Assembly: GCF_014203355.1 (NCBI RefSeq)
Contig: NZ_JACHIR010000001.1
Location: 3,350,038 to 3,414,037 of the forward strand
From: Kutzneria kofuensis
GTDB lineage: Bacteria > Actinomycetota > Actinomycetes > Mycobacteriales > Pseudonocardiaceae
Direction of reading: 5' to 3'
Length of the DNA stretch: 64,000 nt
Both the position numbers and the translations under genes were made by a program. The notes beneath the pieces were generated by a model, which ran no database searches, had not been told where the DNA came from, and saw only the letters and a list, made by a program, of their open reading frames with translations. Below, one piece after another: positions 16,582-24,691 of the stretch. Positions within the stretch are counted from its first letter, which is position 1. Each line of letters opens with the position of its first letter.

Positions 16582-17034
16582 TCAGGAGACGGGCGTGAGC
16601 GCGTCGAGGTGGGCGCGTAGGAGCGCGCTCAGCTCGTCGATCGAGTGGGCGATACCGCCGTTGAGCGAGTAGTCGATCATCAGGTTGTTGGAGTCGGTGC
16701 CGCCGAAGCGGCGCGAGTCGGTCTGCACGCCGAAGCAGTCGGCGCCGCGGGCGCGGGCCATGCCAAGTTCCACGCAGCCGCCTTCGTCGGGGACGCGGCC
16801 GTCGAGGATGAACACGAAGATCGGGCACTCCGCGATCGCGGCGCAGTCCAGCTCGTAGAGCCGGCGCCGGACGGTGTCTTCATCCAGACCCTGGCGGACC
16901 AGCGGGGCGGCTTCGCCGCCGTCGCGCTGGGGAAGAAAGGTGGCGAGGCCCAGGGCGCGGACCGCGGTGTCGACCTGAAGGTTGAACGCTTTCTCCGCGT
17001 CGCAGAACAGTGGTGCGGCGATGTATGCCTTCAT
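16582..17034 (-). CDS. nucleoside 2-deoxyribosyltransferase-like protein
   Basis: The ATG at 17034 is preceded by GAGGAG at 8-nt spacing and gives a 150-residue protein beginning MKAYIAAPLF. It matches the nucleoside 2-deoxyribosyltransferase/DNPH1 family: the APLF strand, an internal FVFILDG segment, and DEGGCVELGMA, where E89 is the expected nucleophile. These enzymes swap or hydrolyse the base of a deoxyribonucleoside or nucleotide through a ribosyl-enzyme intermediate. Lying directly after the QueC gene, it is a good candidate for joining or exchanging a 7-deazaguanine base with a sugar. That role is inferred. Confidence 0.82.
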   Translation of the reverse strand: MKAYIAAPLFCDAEKAFNLQVDTAVRALGLATFLPQRDGGEAAPLVRQGLDEDTVRRRLYELDCAAIAECPIFVFILDGRVPDEGGCVELGMARARGADCFGVQTDSRRFGGTDSNNLMIDYSLNGGIAHSIDELSALLRAHLDALTPVS

Positions 17035-17070
17035 AGGGATGCTCCTCATTCGAGGGTCGGCGGGGTTGGG

Positions 17071-17784
17071 TCAGCTCGCCACGGCCGCACCGACGGTGGC
17101 CAGTGCTGCGAAGAACTCATGAGCCCGGTGGTCGGGGTATCGGCCACCGCGCATGGCCGGGATGTAGAACTCGCGGACCCGATCCCAGGTCCAGGGCTGG
17201 TGCTCGAACTCGGCTTCGACGCCGTTGTTGACCAGGGACGTCCAGCGGCGCAAGCAACTGGAGCAGCGGCCACAGTGGACGGTGCTGCCGTCGGTGCGAC
17301 TGCAGGAGAACGTCAGCAGCAGGTGCTCGACCGGCAGGCCCTGCGCCAAATACCAGGCGATGATGTCGGTCTTGGTCATGTCCCAGAAGGGGCTGTCGAC
17401 TCGGGTCGGTTTCTCCGAGAAGCGGGCGATGAACCGGCCCATGTCGGCGAACGCGTCGCGGCTCTTGTCGAGGGTGTGGTCGCCCTTGACGCCGATGCAC
17501 CACACCATTTCCGCGCGGTTGGAGGCGTGCATCGCCAGGTGCACGTTGCGCAGCGGGATGATCGCGTCCTCGGCTTCCCACGCTCCCAGCCGGAGCTCGT
17601 CGCTGATCTCGATCTCGATACCGGCGGCGTCGGACAGCGCGGCGACGGCGGCGCGTTCCTGGCTGGCGTAGCGGTGACCGAGGTCGAAGTACAGGCCCGG
17701 TGGGCGGCCGAGATAGTGCCAGGCGGGGTAGGAGTCCAACCCGGCGGAGAACAGCAGGACCTCGGGGATCCGGGGCTCGGTCAT
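17071..17784 (-). CDS. queC: 7-cyano-7-deazaguanine synthase-like protein (QueC)
   Basis: The 237-residue protein begins LLFSAGLDSYP, an ATP-pyrophosphatase PP-loop at 13-18 (SAGLDS, one residue different from the usual SGGxDS/T). A zinc site is formed by Cys161, 171, 174 and 177 (CGRCSSC). QueC converts 7-carboxy-7-deazaguanine and ammonia to preQ0 at the cost of ATP. The start overlaps the upstream kinase stop as ATGA, and QueE and QueD lie just upstream in the same operon, so the assignment is well supported. QueC-like proteins also occur in Qat and type IV CBASS defence systems, which is the main alternative. Confidence 0.85.
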   Translation of the reverse strand: MTEPRIPEVLLFSAGLDSYPAWHYLGRPPGLYFDLGHRYASQERAAVAALSDAAGIEIEISDELRLGAWEAEDAIIPLRNVHLAMHASNRAEMVWCIGVKGDHTLDKSRDAFADMGRFIARFSEKPTRVDSPFWDMTKTDIIAWYLAQGLPVEHLLLTFSCSRTDGSTVHCGRCSSCLRRWTSLVNNGVEAEFEHQPWTWDRVREFYIPAMRGGRYPDHRAHEFFAALATVGAAVAS

Positions 17785-18533
17785 CGCAAAGCTCCTGTCT
17801 GGATGTGCAACACGGGCGCGAGCAGTTCGTCGATCTCGGCCAGCACGCTCGGCGTGGTCCGGGTGCCGACCCGGATCCGCCGAACGCGGTCGGGGAGGGC
17901 GTCGGCGAGCAGGCGGTAGGCGTGGCTGTAGCGAGGCAGGAACAACAGCCGTTCCACCGAGCCGGGATTGCCTCCGCCGCGACCTCGGGCGATGGCGCGT
18001 TCGCGGGCCAGCGGCCAGGGAGTGTCCAGCCACAGCGCGACGTCGGGGTGTAGAAACCACGGAGCGACTACCTCTCGAAGCTGGTCCAGCAGCAGCGTCG
18101 GGTCGACGTCCGGGTGTTGCTCAGACAACACCGCCAGGGCGTAGGCGAGCTTGGAGTACACGCCGTGGTCGATGACCACGACGTCATGCTCGGCCAGCGC
18201 CGGCCGGTAGAGGACGCGGTGGTTGTAGGACTCCCGACACAACCGCAGCAGGACATCAACTGTGGCGTGGTGCGCCGAGTCGTAGCCGCCAATACCGTCG
18301 CGGCGACGCAGCGGAGCTGTGTCGAGGATGTCCGAAAGGCGTTCGATGACGCCGTGGCGGGGGCCGTAGTGCAGCACGCGCGTGGAGAACCCCGCGGCGG
18401 TGAGCCGCGCGCTCAGCGCGGTGGCGGTCGTGGTCTTTCCGCCGCCCCAGATTCCTTCGACGGTGATCAGCACACCGCGGGCGGCCTCGTATGGCGGCAC
18501 TTCGGCACGGCTGGCGGCGGGGTCAGCGGCCAC
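17781..18533 (-). CDS. thymidylate-kinase-like P-loop kinase
   Basis: The 250-residue protein has Walker A EGIWGGGKTTT at about residues 27-36, a VVVIDHGVYSKLAY segment in the position of the DR motif of dTMP kinases, and an arginine-rich lid (ARERAIARGRGGG). These fit a nucleoside-monophosphate kinase acting on a modified nucleotide. It is sandwiched between queE (11-bp overlap) and queC (4-bp overlap), so it is almost certainly co-translated with the preQ0 genes. The replacement of the DR motif argues against ordinary dTMP as substrate. Confidence 0.82.
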   Translation of the reverse strand: MAADPAASRAEVPPYEAARGVLITVEGIWGGGKTTTATALSARLTAAGFSTRVLHYGPRHGVIERLSDILDTAPLRRRDGIGGYDSAHHATVDVLLRLCRESYNHRVLYRPALAEHDVVVIDHGVYSKLAYALAVLSEQHPDVDPTLLLDQLREVVAPWFLHPDVALWLDTPWPLARERAIARGRGGGNPGSVERLLFLPRYSHAYRLLADALPDRVRRIRVGTRTTPSVLAEIDELLAPVLHIQTGALR

Positions 18534-19236
18534 GCTGGTCTCCCCACGTGAGCAGGTGCAACCGCGTGCTGAGGTGGAAGCCCCGCTCGATGGCCGGGTC
18601 GGCGATCTCGGCCAGGCGTCGGGTGACCTCTTCGGCGGTGCGGCCTTCGGGCATCACGTAGACCGGCGCCAAGTCGTGGCTGGAGACGAGCTCGGTGATC
18701 TCGTCGAGGTCGGCGATGCTGGAGACGACGAACTTGAACACCGCCCGGCCGCTGACCGCGAAGTGGCCAAGCACCCGTCGCTTAATCCGTTTGGAGGCCG
18801 GCATTCCGGCTCCGAACGTCGACAGCTTCGGCGACACGTTGAACTGGCTCACCCAGGCGAGCAGGTCAGGTGCGGGCGCGATCGTGCCGTTGGTCTCGAT
18901 CTCCACCCGCAGCCCGGCGTCCACGAGTCCCTGAGCGAGGGCGATGAGGCGACGTTGCTGGATCAGGGGTTCGCCGCCCGTGATGACCACGAGGTCGACC
19001 GGCTGGGCCGTCGCCCAGGCCAGGAGATCGCTGACCGAGGTGACGGTGGCTTCGGCATCCAGGTCGAACCGGGAGTCGTCCCAGGTGTAGGGGGTGTCGC
19101 AGGTCTTGCAGGTCAAGTTGCAGTTCATCAGCCGGACGAACACGGCACGTCGTCCGGTCGACGGGCCTTCGCCTTGCACGGTCGGGCCGAACCTCTCCGC
19201 GACGAGCAGTTCGTCATCGGCCAGCGTGATCGTCAC
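18523..19236 (-). CDS. queE: 7-carboxy-7-deazaguanine synthase (QueE), radical SAM
   Basis: Starting at the GTG that overlaps the QueD stop as GTGA, the protein is 237 residues. The [4Fe-4S] cluster site is CNLTCKTC at 39-46 (CxxxCxxC), preceded by the family-specific FGPTVQGEGPSTG and followed by DTPYTWD and ITGGEPL. QueE ring-contracts 6-carboxytetrahydropterin to 7-carboxy-7-deazaguanine using S-adenosylmethionine. The gene is in the correct pathway order between QueD and QueC. All key cluster cysteines are present. Confidence 0.92.
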   Translation of the reverse strand: MTITLADDELLVAERFGPTVQGEGPSTGRRAVFVRLMNCNLTCKTCDTPYTWDDSRFDLDAEATVTSVSDLLAWATAQPVDLVVITGGEPLIQQRRLIALAQGLVDAGLRVEIETNGTIAPAPDLLAWVSQFNVSPKLSTFGAGMPASKRIKRRVLGHFAVSGRAVFKFVVSSIADLDEITELVSSHDLAPVYVMPEGRTAEEVTRRLAEIADPAIERGFHLSTRLHLLTWGDQRGR

Positions 19237-20027
19237 CGGCCGCTCCGCTCGTCCTGGGTGAACTCGGCCCATCGGCGCGGCGACTCCCAGACGCGAAGCG
19301 CCTGGACCGCGGCGGCCTCTTGTCCTTTGGCCTGGCTAAGGGTCCAGGCATACAGGTGCTCAGCAACCAGCTCCGACGTCGGCTGGAACTGGAGCACGGC
19401 GTTCAAGTCGCGGTGGTCCAGTTGACGGTCGAGATACTCGGCGAGCAGGGCGCGAATCCTGGCGCGACGGCGGGGGCTTGTCTGCTGGTCCAGCCGGAGG
19501 TCCACCCGATAGGAGTGACCGTGAGGCCGGCCGCACTTATGTCCGTCCGGCAACCCCTCCAGGTGGTGAGCCGCCTCGAACGCAAACGAGTCGACCGCGG
19601 TGTGCTGAGGCGACCTGGTAGTTGTGCCGATGTTGACGTGGATGGCGTGGAGCTGCTTCCCACGCTCGGACGGCATGTGGGCCAGGAACCACGCGGTGAT
19701 GTGCTGTGCGAGCGCGTCGGTGGTGGTGTCGAAGGTGAATATGGCATTGAGGTCGCGATGATCCAGTTCGCGCTTGAGGTATTCGCCGAGCGTGGCGAGT
19801 TCGGCGTAGTCCGCCACGAAACCGGGTGCCCGCAGTTCGGTGTCTGTGAGCTCGACCTCGACAGTGAAGGTATGACCGTGGGACCGCCCGGCCTTGTTCT
19901 CGGCGTCAGGAAGATCGGTGAGGTGGTGCGCCGCGGCGAACGAGAAGGTGCCGTCGCCGATGCTGTAACGTCCCCGAGCCAGGTCGCTCACCGCGACTCG
20001 GGTTGAGCTCACTGGATGGGGTTTCAC
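19233..20027 (-). CDS. queD: tandem-duplicated 6-carboxytetrahydropterin synthase (QueD-QueD)
   Basis: The GTG at 20027 with GAGAGGA upstream gives 264 residues, twice the normal QueD length. Each half has the family pattern. Half one: FAAAHHL, AGRSHGH, LDHRDLN. Half two: FEAAHHL, CGRPHGH, LDHRDLN, PTSELVAEH. The zinc histidines are kept in both. The catalytic Cys before HGH is present only in the second half (Ala46 in the first), and the conserved Glu of PTSE is Asp in the first. The second half is therefore likely the active site and the first a structural or altered-specificity copy. QueD makes 6-carboxytetrahydropterin from dihydroneopterin triphosphate. It is followed by queE with a 4-bp overlap. 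Confidence 0.9.
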   Translation of the reverse strand: MKPHPVSSTRVAVSDLARGRYSIGDGTFSFAAAHHLTDLPDAENKAGRSHGHTFTVEVELTDTELRAPGFVADYAELATLGEYLKRELDHRDLNAIFTFDTTTDALAQHITAWFLAHMPSERGKQLHAIHVNIGTTTRSPQHTAVDSFAFEAAHHLEGLPDGHKCGRPHGHSYRVDLRLDQQTSPRRRARIRALLAEYLDRQLDHRDLNAVLQFQPTSELVAEHLYAWTLSQAKGQEAAAVQALRVWESPRRWAEFTQDERSGR

Positions 20028-20119
20028 ATTCCGTCCTCTCGTTGCGAACCGCTTAAGACCAGCTCTTATGGAATCGCGATGTGGATCGGGGCGGGAGGGC
20101 TCACGAGGGGGCTCACGAA

Positions 20120-20947
20120 TCACCTGGCGGATGGCAGCGTGCGCTCCCAGCCGGCCTGACGGGCTACGAGGTGGATGGGCAGGCAGTGGGGCAGCCGTAC
20201 GCGCAGTTCAGCGCCGACCCGCGTGCGGACCTGCGTGTTCGCTGGCGCAAGCCGCGCGTCGAGCGCCACATCGGCGGCAACACGTGCGATGAATTCCCAG
20301 GTTGGCCGTGTTTCGGCGAGAACGGCGGGGTGGCGCCGGAGTTCGTCGACAGGGTGGCGGAATACCCATTCGTGCGGGCGAAGTTGCTCGACCTCGAACC
20401 AACGATCCGGGTCAGAATCGTCAGGCAAGGCGTGCTCGAACCCGATTGACTCCGTTTGTTGACTGTCCAGGCGAAACACCCAGGAATAGCCTTCGTTGTC
20501 AATGTCGCGAAGCGTTTGTTTGAACAGTTCGACGTTCTGAGCAAGGACGTCATCGCGTATGATGCTAGCCCGACTATCAATGCGCGCTCGACACCACTCC
20601 GCGCTGGCGGTGAACACCAGGGCGACTGTAGGTATCTCGAATTCTGCTGCGATGTCGAGGAGTTCCGCGCGCCGATCCCCGCGGAGATTGGTGGAGTCGA
20701 CTACGGTAGTGACCCTGTTCCGGAGACGCTGACGGAGCATGTCAAGCAGTTGCCTGCGCGCCGCGGAGCTGTTCGACTGACTGGCCGGGTCGTTGCACAT
20801 TCGGGCACGAAACTCATCCATCGAGAGGATTTCAACAGGGGCGAAGTGCCGGTACGCCAGGGTGCTCTTACCGCTCCCTTGCAGGCCGACTAGAATTATC
20901 AGAGCGGGATTCGGGATGTTGATTTTAAAAGCGTCGAAGGTCTTCAT
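20120..20947 (-). CDS. P-loop kinase, polynucleotide-kinase/PNKP-like
   Basis: The 275-residue protein opens with a strand and Walker A (LIILVGLQGSGKST, about residues 16-29), then ILSMDEFRAR and VVDSTNLRGDRR, the arrangement seen in the kinase domain of bacterial Pnkp and related AAA_33 kinases. The C-terminal 100 residues are not recognisable. It lies 92 bp upstream of the tandem queD gene and 19 bp downstream of the regulator, on the same strand. Its role in the cluster could be phosphorylation of a nucleoside or sugar hydroxyl. Its base composition is less GC-rich in the first half than that of its neighbours. Confidence 0.78.
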   Translation of the reverse strand: MKTFDAFKINIPNPALIILVGLQGSGKSTLAYRHFAPVEILSMDEFRARMCNDPASQSNSSAARRQLLDMLRQRLRNRVTTVVDSTNLRGDRRAELLDIAAEFEIPTVALVFTASAEWCRARIDSRASIIRDDVLAQNVELFKQTLRDIDNEGYSWVFRLDSQQTESIGFEHALPDDSDPDRWFEVEQLRPHEWVFRHPVDELRRHPAVLAETRPTWEFIARVAADVALDARLAPANTQVRTRVGAELRVRLPHCLPIHLVARQAGWERTLPSAR

Positions 20948-20966
20948 GATCAGGTTCTTTCCGCTC

Positions 20967-22352
20967 TCAAGCCGTAGATATTTCGGTCTTTATCCGACGT
21001 GTCAGTTCGACAACGCCGGGTTCGGTGCGCCAGCGTGACATCCGGGAAATCAGAGCCTGGAGGTAGTCCACAGCGCGGGCCGAACTGACGATAGCGAGAG
21101 CGGAGACGGCGCGGTGGCCGTGGTCCAGTGCCTGTTCGAGGTCGGGCTGGTACCCCTGCAAGTAGGTGCTACCGAGGACGCTTTGGCGGATGGCGTACGC
21201 CCTGACGAAGGTGTCGATAGGCATGGCGGCGAACTCGTTCCACCGTTGCGCCTCGCGCGGCCGGCCCAGATCGCGGTGGATCTCGATTGCGTCCGAGGCG
21301 AGCCGGTGCTCGTCGAAGAAGTCGATCCAAGCGGGGTCGTCGCCGGTACAAGAGCGTGCGGCGTCGAGCAGGCGCTCGGCTGTGGTCAGGGCGCCGTCGG
21401 CCATGCGGGCGTTGCCGCTGCGTGCCCAAATGCGGGCCTCGATCAGCTTGAAGAAGCCCTTCACGCGCGGCGTGGCGTGCCCACCGACGCGGTGAAACGC
21501 GCTGTCGGCCATGTCGATCGCGTCGTCGTGGAAGCCGCCGAGGCTGCACTGTAGGGCGATGCAGGTCAGCACGTAGCCGCCGAGCTGGACATCCCCCGCA
21601 GCGCGAGCTTGACGTAGCGCCTGGATGTAGTGCCGTTGGGCGTTGGCGTGGTCGCCGTTGTCGAACGCGGTCCATCCGGCGAGCCGGGCGAGTTGCGCCG
21701 TGGCGGTGAACAGCCGGCGCCCGACGGTGTCGCTGTAGGAGCCGTGCAACAGCGGAGCCGCCCGCTCCTTCAGACAAACAGTGAGCTGCGAGGTTCGCCA
21801 GTTCCCGCCCCCGTACCGGGAATCCCACTGCCGGGCCTGCTCGGCTGTTTCGAGCAGCTCGACGACATCCGCCTTTCCAACGCGCCGGAAGGCCGCCGGT
21901 GACTGCGAGGCTGCGCTGGCGTCAGCGGGGAGCGCCAGCCAGCGACGAACCGGGGTGTTGTAGTTGACCACTGCGACGCCGGGGCCGCGGACGTCGCGGC
22001 TGTCCACCTGGCTCCAAAACCTGGTCGCGACTTGCACGGCGGTGCCGAGCTCGCGTGGGAACTCCAAGCCGCTGCCTGAGTCCACGCCAGGGTCGTGATC
22101 AAGGTCGATCTCTGCCAGGCTGACCGGCCGCCCGAGTCGTTCTTCCAAGACCTGGGCGATGAGCGGGCGTACCGCCTGTGCCGGGCGCGTTCCCCTCTTC
22201 ATCCAGTTCGTCCAACTGGTGTGGGTGTAGTGCGTCTCCAGGCCGGCGGTCTCTGCAAGCTGGTTGAGCCGGAAGGCCAACGACTTCTTCGCCGCACCAG
22301 ACGCCTCCACCAGGCGGGTCAAGGCGATGTTGGGCCGGGCCGTGGCGCTCAT
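20967..22352 (-). CDS. HTH/TPR-type regulator of actinomycete specialised clusters
   Basis: This 461-residue protein has an N-terminal segment (residues about 10-60, containing SGAAKKSLAFRLNQLAETAG and WTNWMKRG) that resembles a degenerate XRE-type DNA-binding domain. A long alpha-helical region of TPR-like repeats follows (LARLAGWTAFDNGDHANAQ and following). This architecture is very common in Streptomyces and Pseudonocardia regulators next to biosynthetic genes. It is the first gene upstream of the preQ0 operon on the same strand and is the best candidate for its control. No ligand can be inferred. Confidence 0.78.
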   Translation of the reverse strand: MSATARPNIALTRLVEASGAAKKSLAFRLNQLAETAGLETHYTHTSWTNWMKRGTRPAQAVRPLIAQVLEERLGRPVSLAEIDLDHDPGVDSGSGLEFPRELGTAVQVATRFWSQVDSRDVRGPGVAVVNYNTPVRRWLALPADASAASQSPAAFRRVGKADVVELLETAEQARQWDSRYGGGNWRTSQLTVCLKERAAPLLHGSYSDTVGRRLFTATAQLARLAGWTAFDNGDHANAQRHYIQALRQARAAGDVQLGGYVLTCIALQCSLGGFHDDAIDMADSAFHRVGGHATPRVKGFFKLIEARIWARSGNARMADGALTTAERLLDAARSCTGDDPAWIDFFDEHRLASDAIEIHRDLGRPREAQRWNEFAAMPIDTFVRAYAIRQSVLGSTYLQGYQPDLEQALDHGHRAVSALAIVSSARAVDYLQALISRMSRWRTEPGVVELTRRIKTEISTA

Positions 22353-22541
22353 CGACCGTGGTGAGCCGAGCGCTCCCGCCAGCTCGCCCGCGAGCGGAAT
22401 CTCATCGAAGTGGAGGTCGATCTCACCACCACTCTCCCCTCAGCGGCGTGTTTCCGTGAACGGTTCCGGAGACCTGGGCTGCGTCGAGCGGATCTCCGTT
22501 GGGGCGCCGCATGCGCACCACTGCGCGGCGACTCGTCGTTG

Positions 22542-22862
22542 TCATCGCTCCTGTTCCTCCCGGCCGAACCAGTCGCCAGGGTTCTGGGTAGAGGATGGTG
22601 GCGTTCGCGCCCTCTTTAGCGGCCATAGGCGTTCGTGCAAGTCGAGAGGAACCAGATCGCCGAGCCGCAAGCCGGCTGCCAGCACTCGGTGTGCGGCATC
22701 ATCGAAGAGGTCGCAGGGCCAGGATCGATCCGAGCACAACGGGCACGCCCGCGGCTCATCCGGTGCCGGCAGATGCGCCGCCAGGTCGTCGACCGCTTGA
22801 CTCACTCGACCAAGTGGGCTGTCTGCCGCAACGATCACGGCGCGAACCTCGCGGACCTCCAC
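22542..22862 (-). CDS. small hypothetical protein with CPxC...WPC motif
   Basis: The GTG at 22862 gives a 106-residue protein that stops 189 bp before the regulator start. It contains CPLCSDRSWPCD, a cysteine pattern I associate with a family of small actinomycete proteins of unknown function that often lie near HTH/TPR regulators. No catalytic motif is seen. It starts 4 bp after the upstream phosphatase gene stops and so is probably co-transcribed with it. Confidence 0.6.
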   Translation of the reverse strand: MEVREVRAVIVAADSPLGRVSQAVDDLAAHLPAPDEPRACPLCSDRSWPCDLFDDAAHRVLAAGLRLGDLVPLDLHERLWPLKRARTPPSSTQNPGDWFGREEQER

Positions 22863-22865
22863 CTG

Positions 22866-24065
22866 TCACCTCGCCGCGCCTTGAGCATCGCGCCATCGCA
22901 CCTGCCCTTCGACCAGGTACGCCTCTACGTCATCCACCGAGCCTTCGTCTGCCTGCCATGCGATGCAGCCCTTAGCTTCCATCGCATAACGCCCACGCTG
23001 GACCGCGCCGAACAGGAAAGCCCCCGCTGCACCACGCGGGCGTTGCACGACCCAGGCGGGAAACTCAGCCAGGGGTAGTTCTCGCTCGATCCAAGTCTGC
23101 GCATCGCGCGACGAGGAGAACTCCCTCTCGGCAAGCGTGTCCGCGGTGTCGTCGTCGCCGATACCCACCCCGATCGTCGCCAAGAAGGCCGTTGCTCCGA
23201 CAACGCGTTTTCTTGCAGGCCGCGCAGTCGAGGCTGTCTCGCCTTCGGTTGCTGAAATCGGCCAGTATCGAGTACCGCGAAGGATGCGCAGAAGCGGGAG
23301 CAGTGCGTCCCCCAAGCTCGGTGTCACCGCAACGGCACAACGCGAACTGGTGTTGTGCTGGCTACCGTCCGCGTCAACGACGAGTGCGCCGGCTTCGCGG
23401 GCGATGATCGCTCCAGCCGCCGTGTCCCAACTGCGGTTGCCAAGCGTGAGACTGGCATCGAGAGTGCCGTCAGCCACCCAGACCAACTCGACCGCCGACG
23501 ACCCGATGCGCCGAACTCGTTGTGCGCGTTGAGAAAGCGCCTGATCGAGCCTGGCGGACGCCCCCGTTCGCGCTACACCTCCCTCTCCTGCTCCGTAGTC
23601 ACTGAGCGAAATAAGTGATTCCTCAAGGGTTTTCGTGCGCGAGACAGCTATGGGGTCGCCGTCTCGGAATGCCCCGTGGCCTCTCGTTGCCCAGTACCGG
23701 TGGTGAAGGAAGGGCGTGTCAATGACGCCGAGAAGGGGTTGATCAACGTGGATGAGCCCGAGAGCCACCGCACACAACGGAACCCCGTGGACGAAGTTGA
23801 CAGTCCCGTCAACAGGATCGAGGACCCAGTACACCTCCGGGTTGCCGGTCCCCCCGGTTTCCTCACCGACGAAGCCGACGTCCGGCGTCTGCTCCTGGAG
23901 GTGGTCTCGTACAAGTCGTTCGATGGCCAGCTCGACCTCGGTCACCAGATCGCGATCACCCTTGGCCTGAACTTCGCCGGCCCGGTTGCGCATCAGGAGG
24001 TCGATCGCTTTGTCCATAGCGCCATGCGCAACGTCAAGCAGGCGTGTTGTGTCGAACGTGCTCAT
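22866..24065 (-). CDS. inositol-monophosphatase-family protein with an extra C-terminal domain
   Basis: The first 260 residues are a complete family member, with GFVGEETGG, YWVLDPVDGTVNF and SWDTAAGAIIAREAG. A further 140 residues follow, including ELPLAEFPAWVVQRPRG and FLFGAVQRGRYAME, which form an unrecognised domain. At 399 residues the protein is about half as long again as usual. It is a paralogue of the phosphatase at 9838-10662 and the most upstream gene of the minus-strand block. The chosen ATG at 24065 has only a weak ribosome-binding site (AAGGG, 14 nt away); a nearby alternative cannot be excluded. Confidence 0.82.
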   Translation of the reverse strand: MSTFDTTRLLDVAHGAMDKAIDLLMRNRAGEVQAKGDRDLVTEVELAIERLVRDHLQEQTPDVGFVGEETGGTGNPEVYWVLDPVDGTVNFVHGVPLCAVALGLIHVDQPLLGVIDTPFLHHRYWATRGHGAFRDGDPIAVSRTKTLEESLISLSDYGAGEGGVARTGASARLDQALSQRAQRVRRIGSSAVELVWVADGTLDASLTLGNRSWDTAAGAIIAREAGALVVDADGSQHNTSSRCAVAVTPSLGDALLPLLRILRGTRYWPISATEGETASTARPARKRVVGATAFLATIGVGIGDDDTADTLAEREFSSSRDAQTWIERELPLAEFPAWVVQRPRGAAGAFLFGAVQRGRYAMEAKGCIAWQADEGSVDDVEAYLVEGQVRWRDAQGAAR

Positions 24066-24262
24066 CGAGATCGCGATTGCCCTTCTGAGGAGACGTGTAC
24101 CCGGAACGAATGCAGGGCGTCCTGCGTCGTCGTTCCGATGGGCAACCGGCCGCGGCAAGGTCGGGGGGCGTCCCTCGCCGCAGCCGGTGCGTTCGTGAGA
24201 GCATGACCAGGCACGATGTGGTCCGATGACCTTCGACGACACTCGCAAAGGACCAGGCGAGC

Positions 24263-24553
24263 GTGGCGCGACACGTGACGATCACAGGTACCTGCTCGGT
24301 CCCAGCCGAGTTTGAGGCGCAGCTCGCTGCGTTGTTCGACGACTACGTCCGGCCGTTCGCCGGTCCGGACGCTCACTTCTACCTCGGAGGCGCCGGACAG
24401 TTGCGCGGGCGGCACGAGTACCGGGTGCTGACCAGCGACGGCGCGATCGGTGCGCACGATCGCGGGCCAGGACTGCCACCAAGGCCGGGGACTCTGCGTG
24501 TCCGACACGTCAGCACCTTCTATAACCATGCGTGCATGAACCGAGACGCATAG
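24263..24553 (+). pseudogene. truncated hypothetical protein fragment
   Basis: The first 45 or so residues (MARHVTITGT, then FDDYVRPFAGPDAHFYLGGA) look like the start of an actinomycete family with a Rossmann-like nucleotide-binding fold. The sequence after FYLGGA changes abruptly to composition unlike a folded protein and ends within 50 residues. The other two frames downstream do not continue the family. I read it as a remnant; a real small protein of 96 residues is the alternative. Confidence 0.45.
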
Positions 24554-24691
24554 TCAACCCGCCAAGATCGTGACGAGGTACCGTCCACAACCCGTCCGCT
24601 GGACGTCCGCAGGACAGCCTGCTGAGCATCGCGGCATCCACGTCGGGCACCATGGCGGTGACCGTCATGCAGGACAGGGAGGGACCTTCAC

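Noticed and set aside
17071-17784. QueC-like gene considered as a Qat or type IV CBASS component with the KAP NTPase
   Set aside because: It lies 16 kb from the KAP gene, inside a run with QueD and QueE, and neither a TatD-type DNase nor a CD-NTase is nearby.
22423-22626. Possible small minus-strand gene between the regulator and the CPxC protein
   Set aside because: No ribosome-binding site, overlap with the next gene and no recognisable residues; left unannotated.
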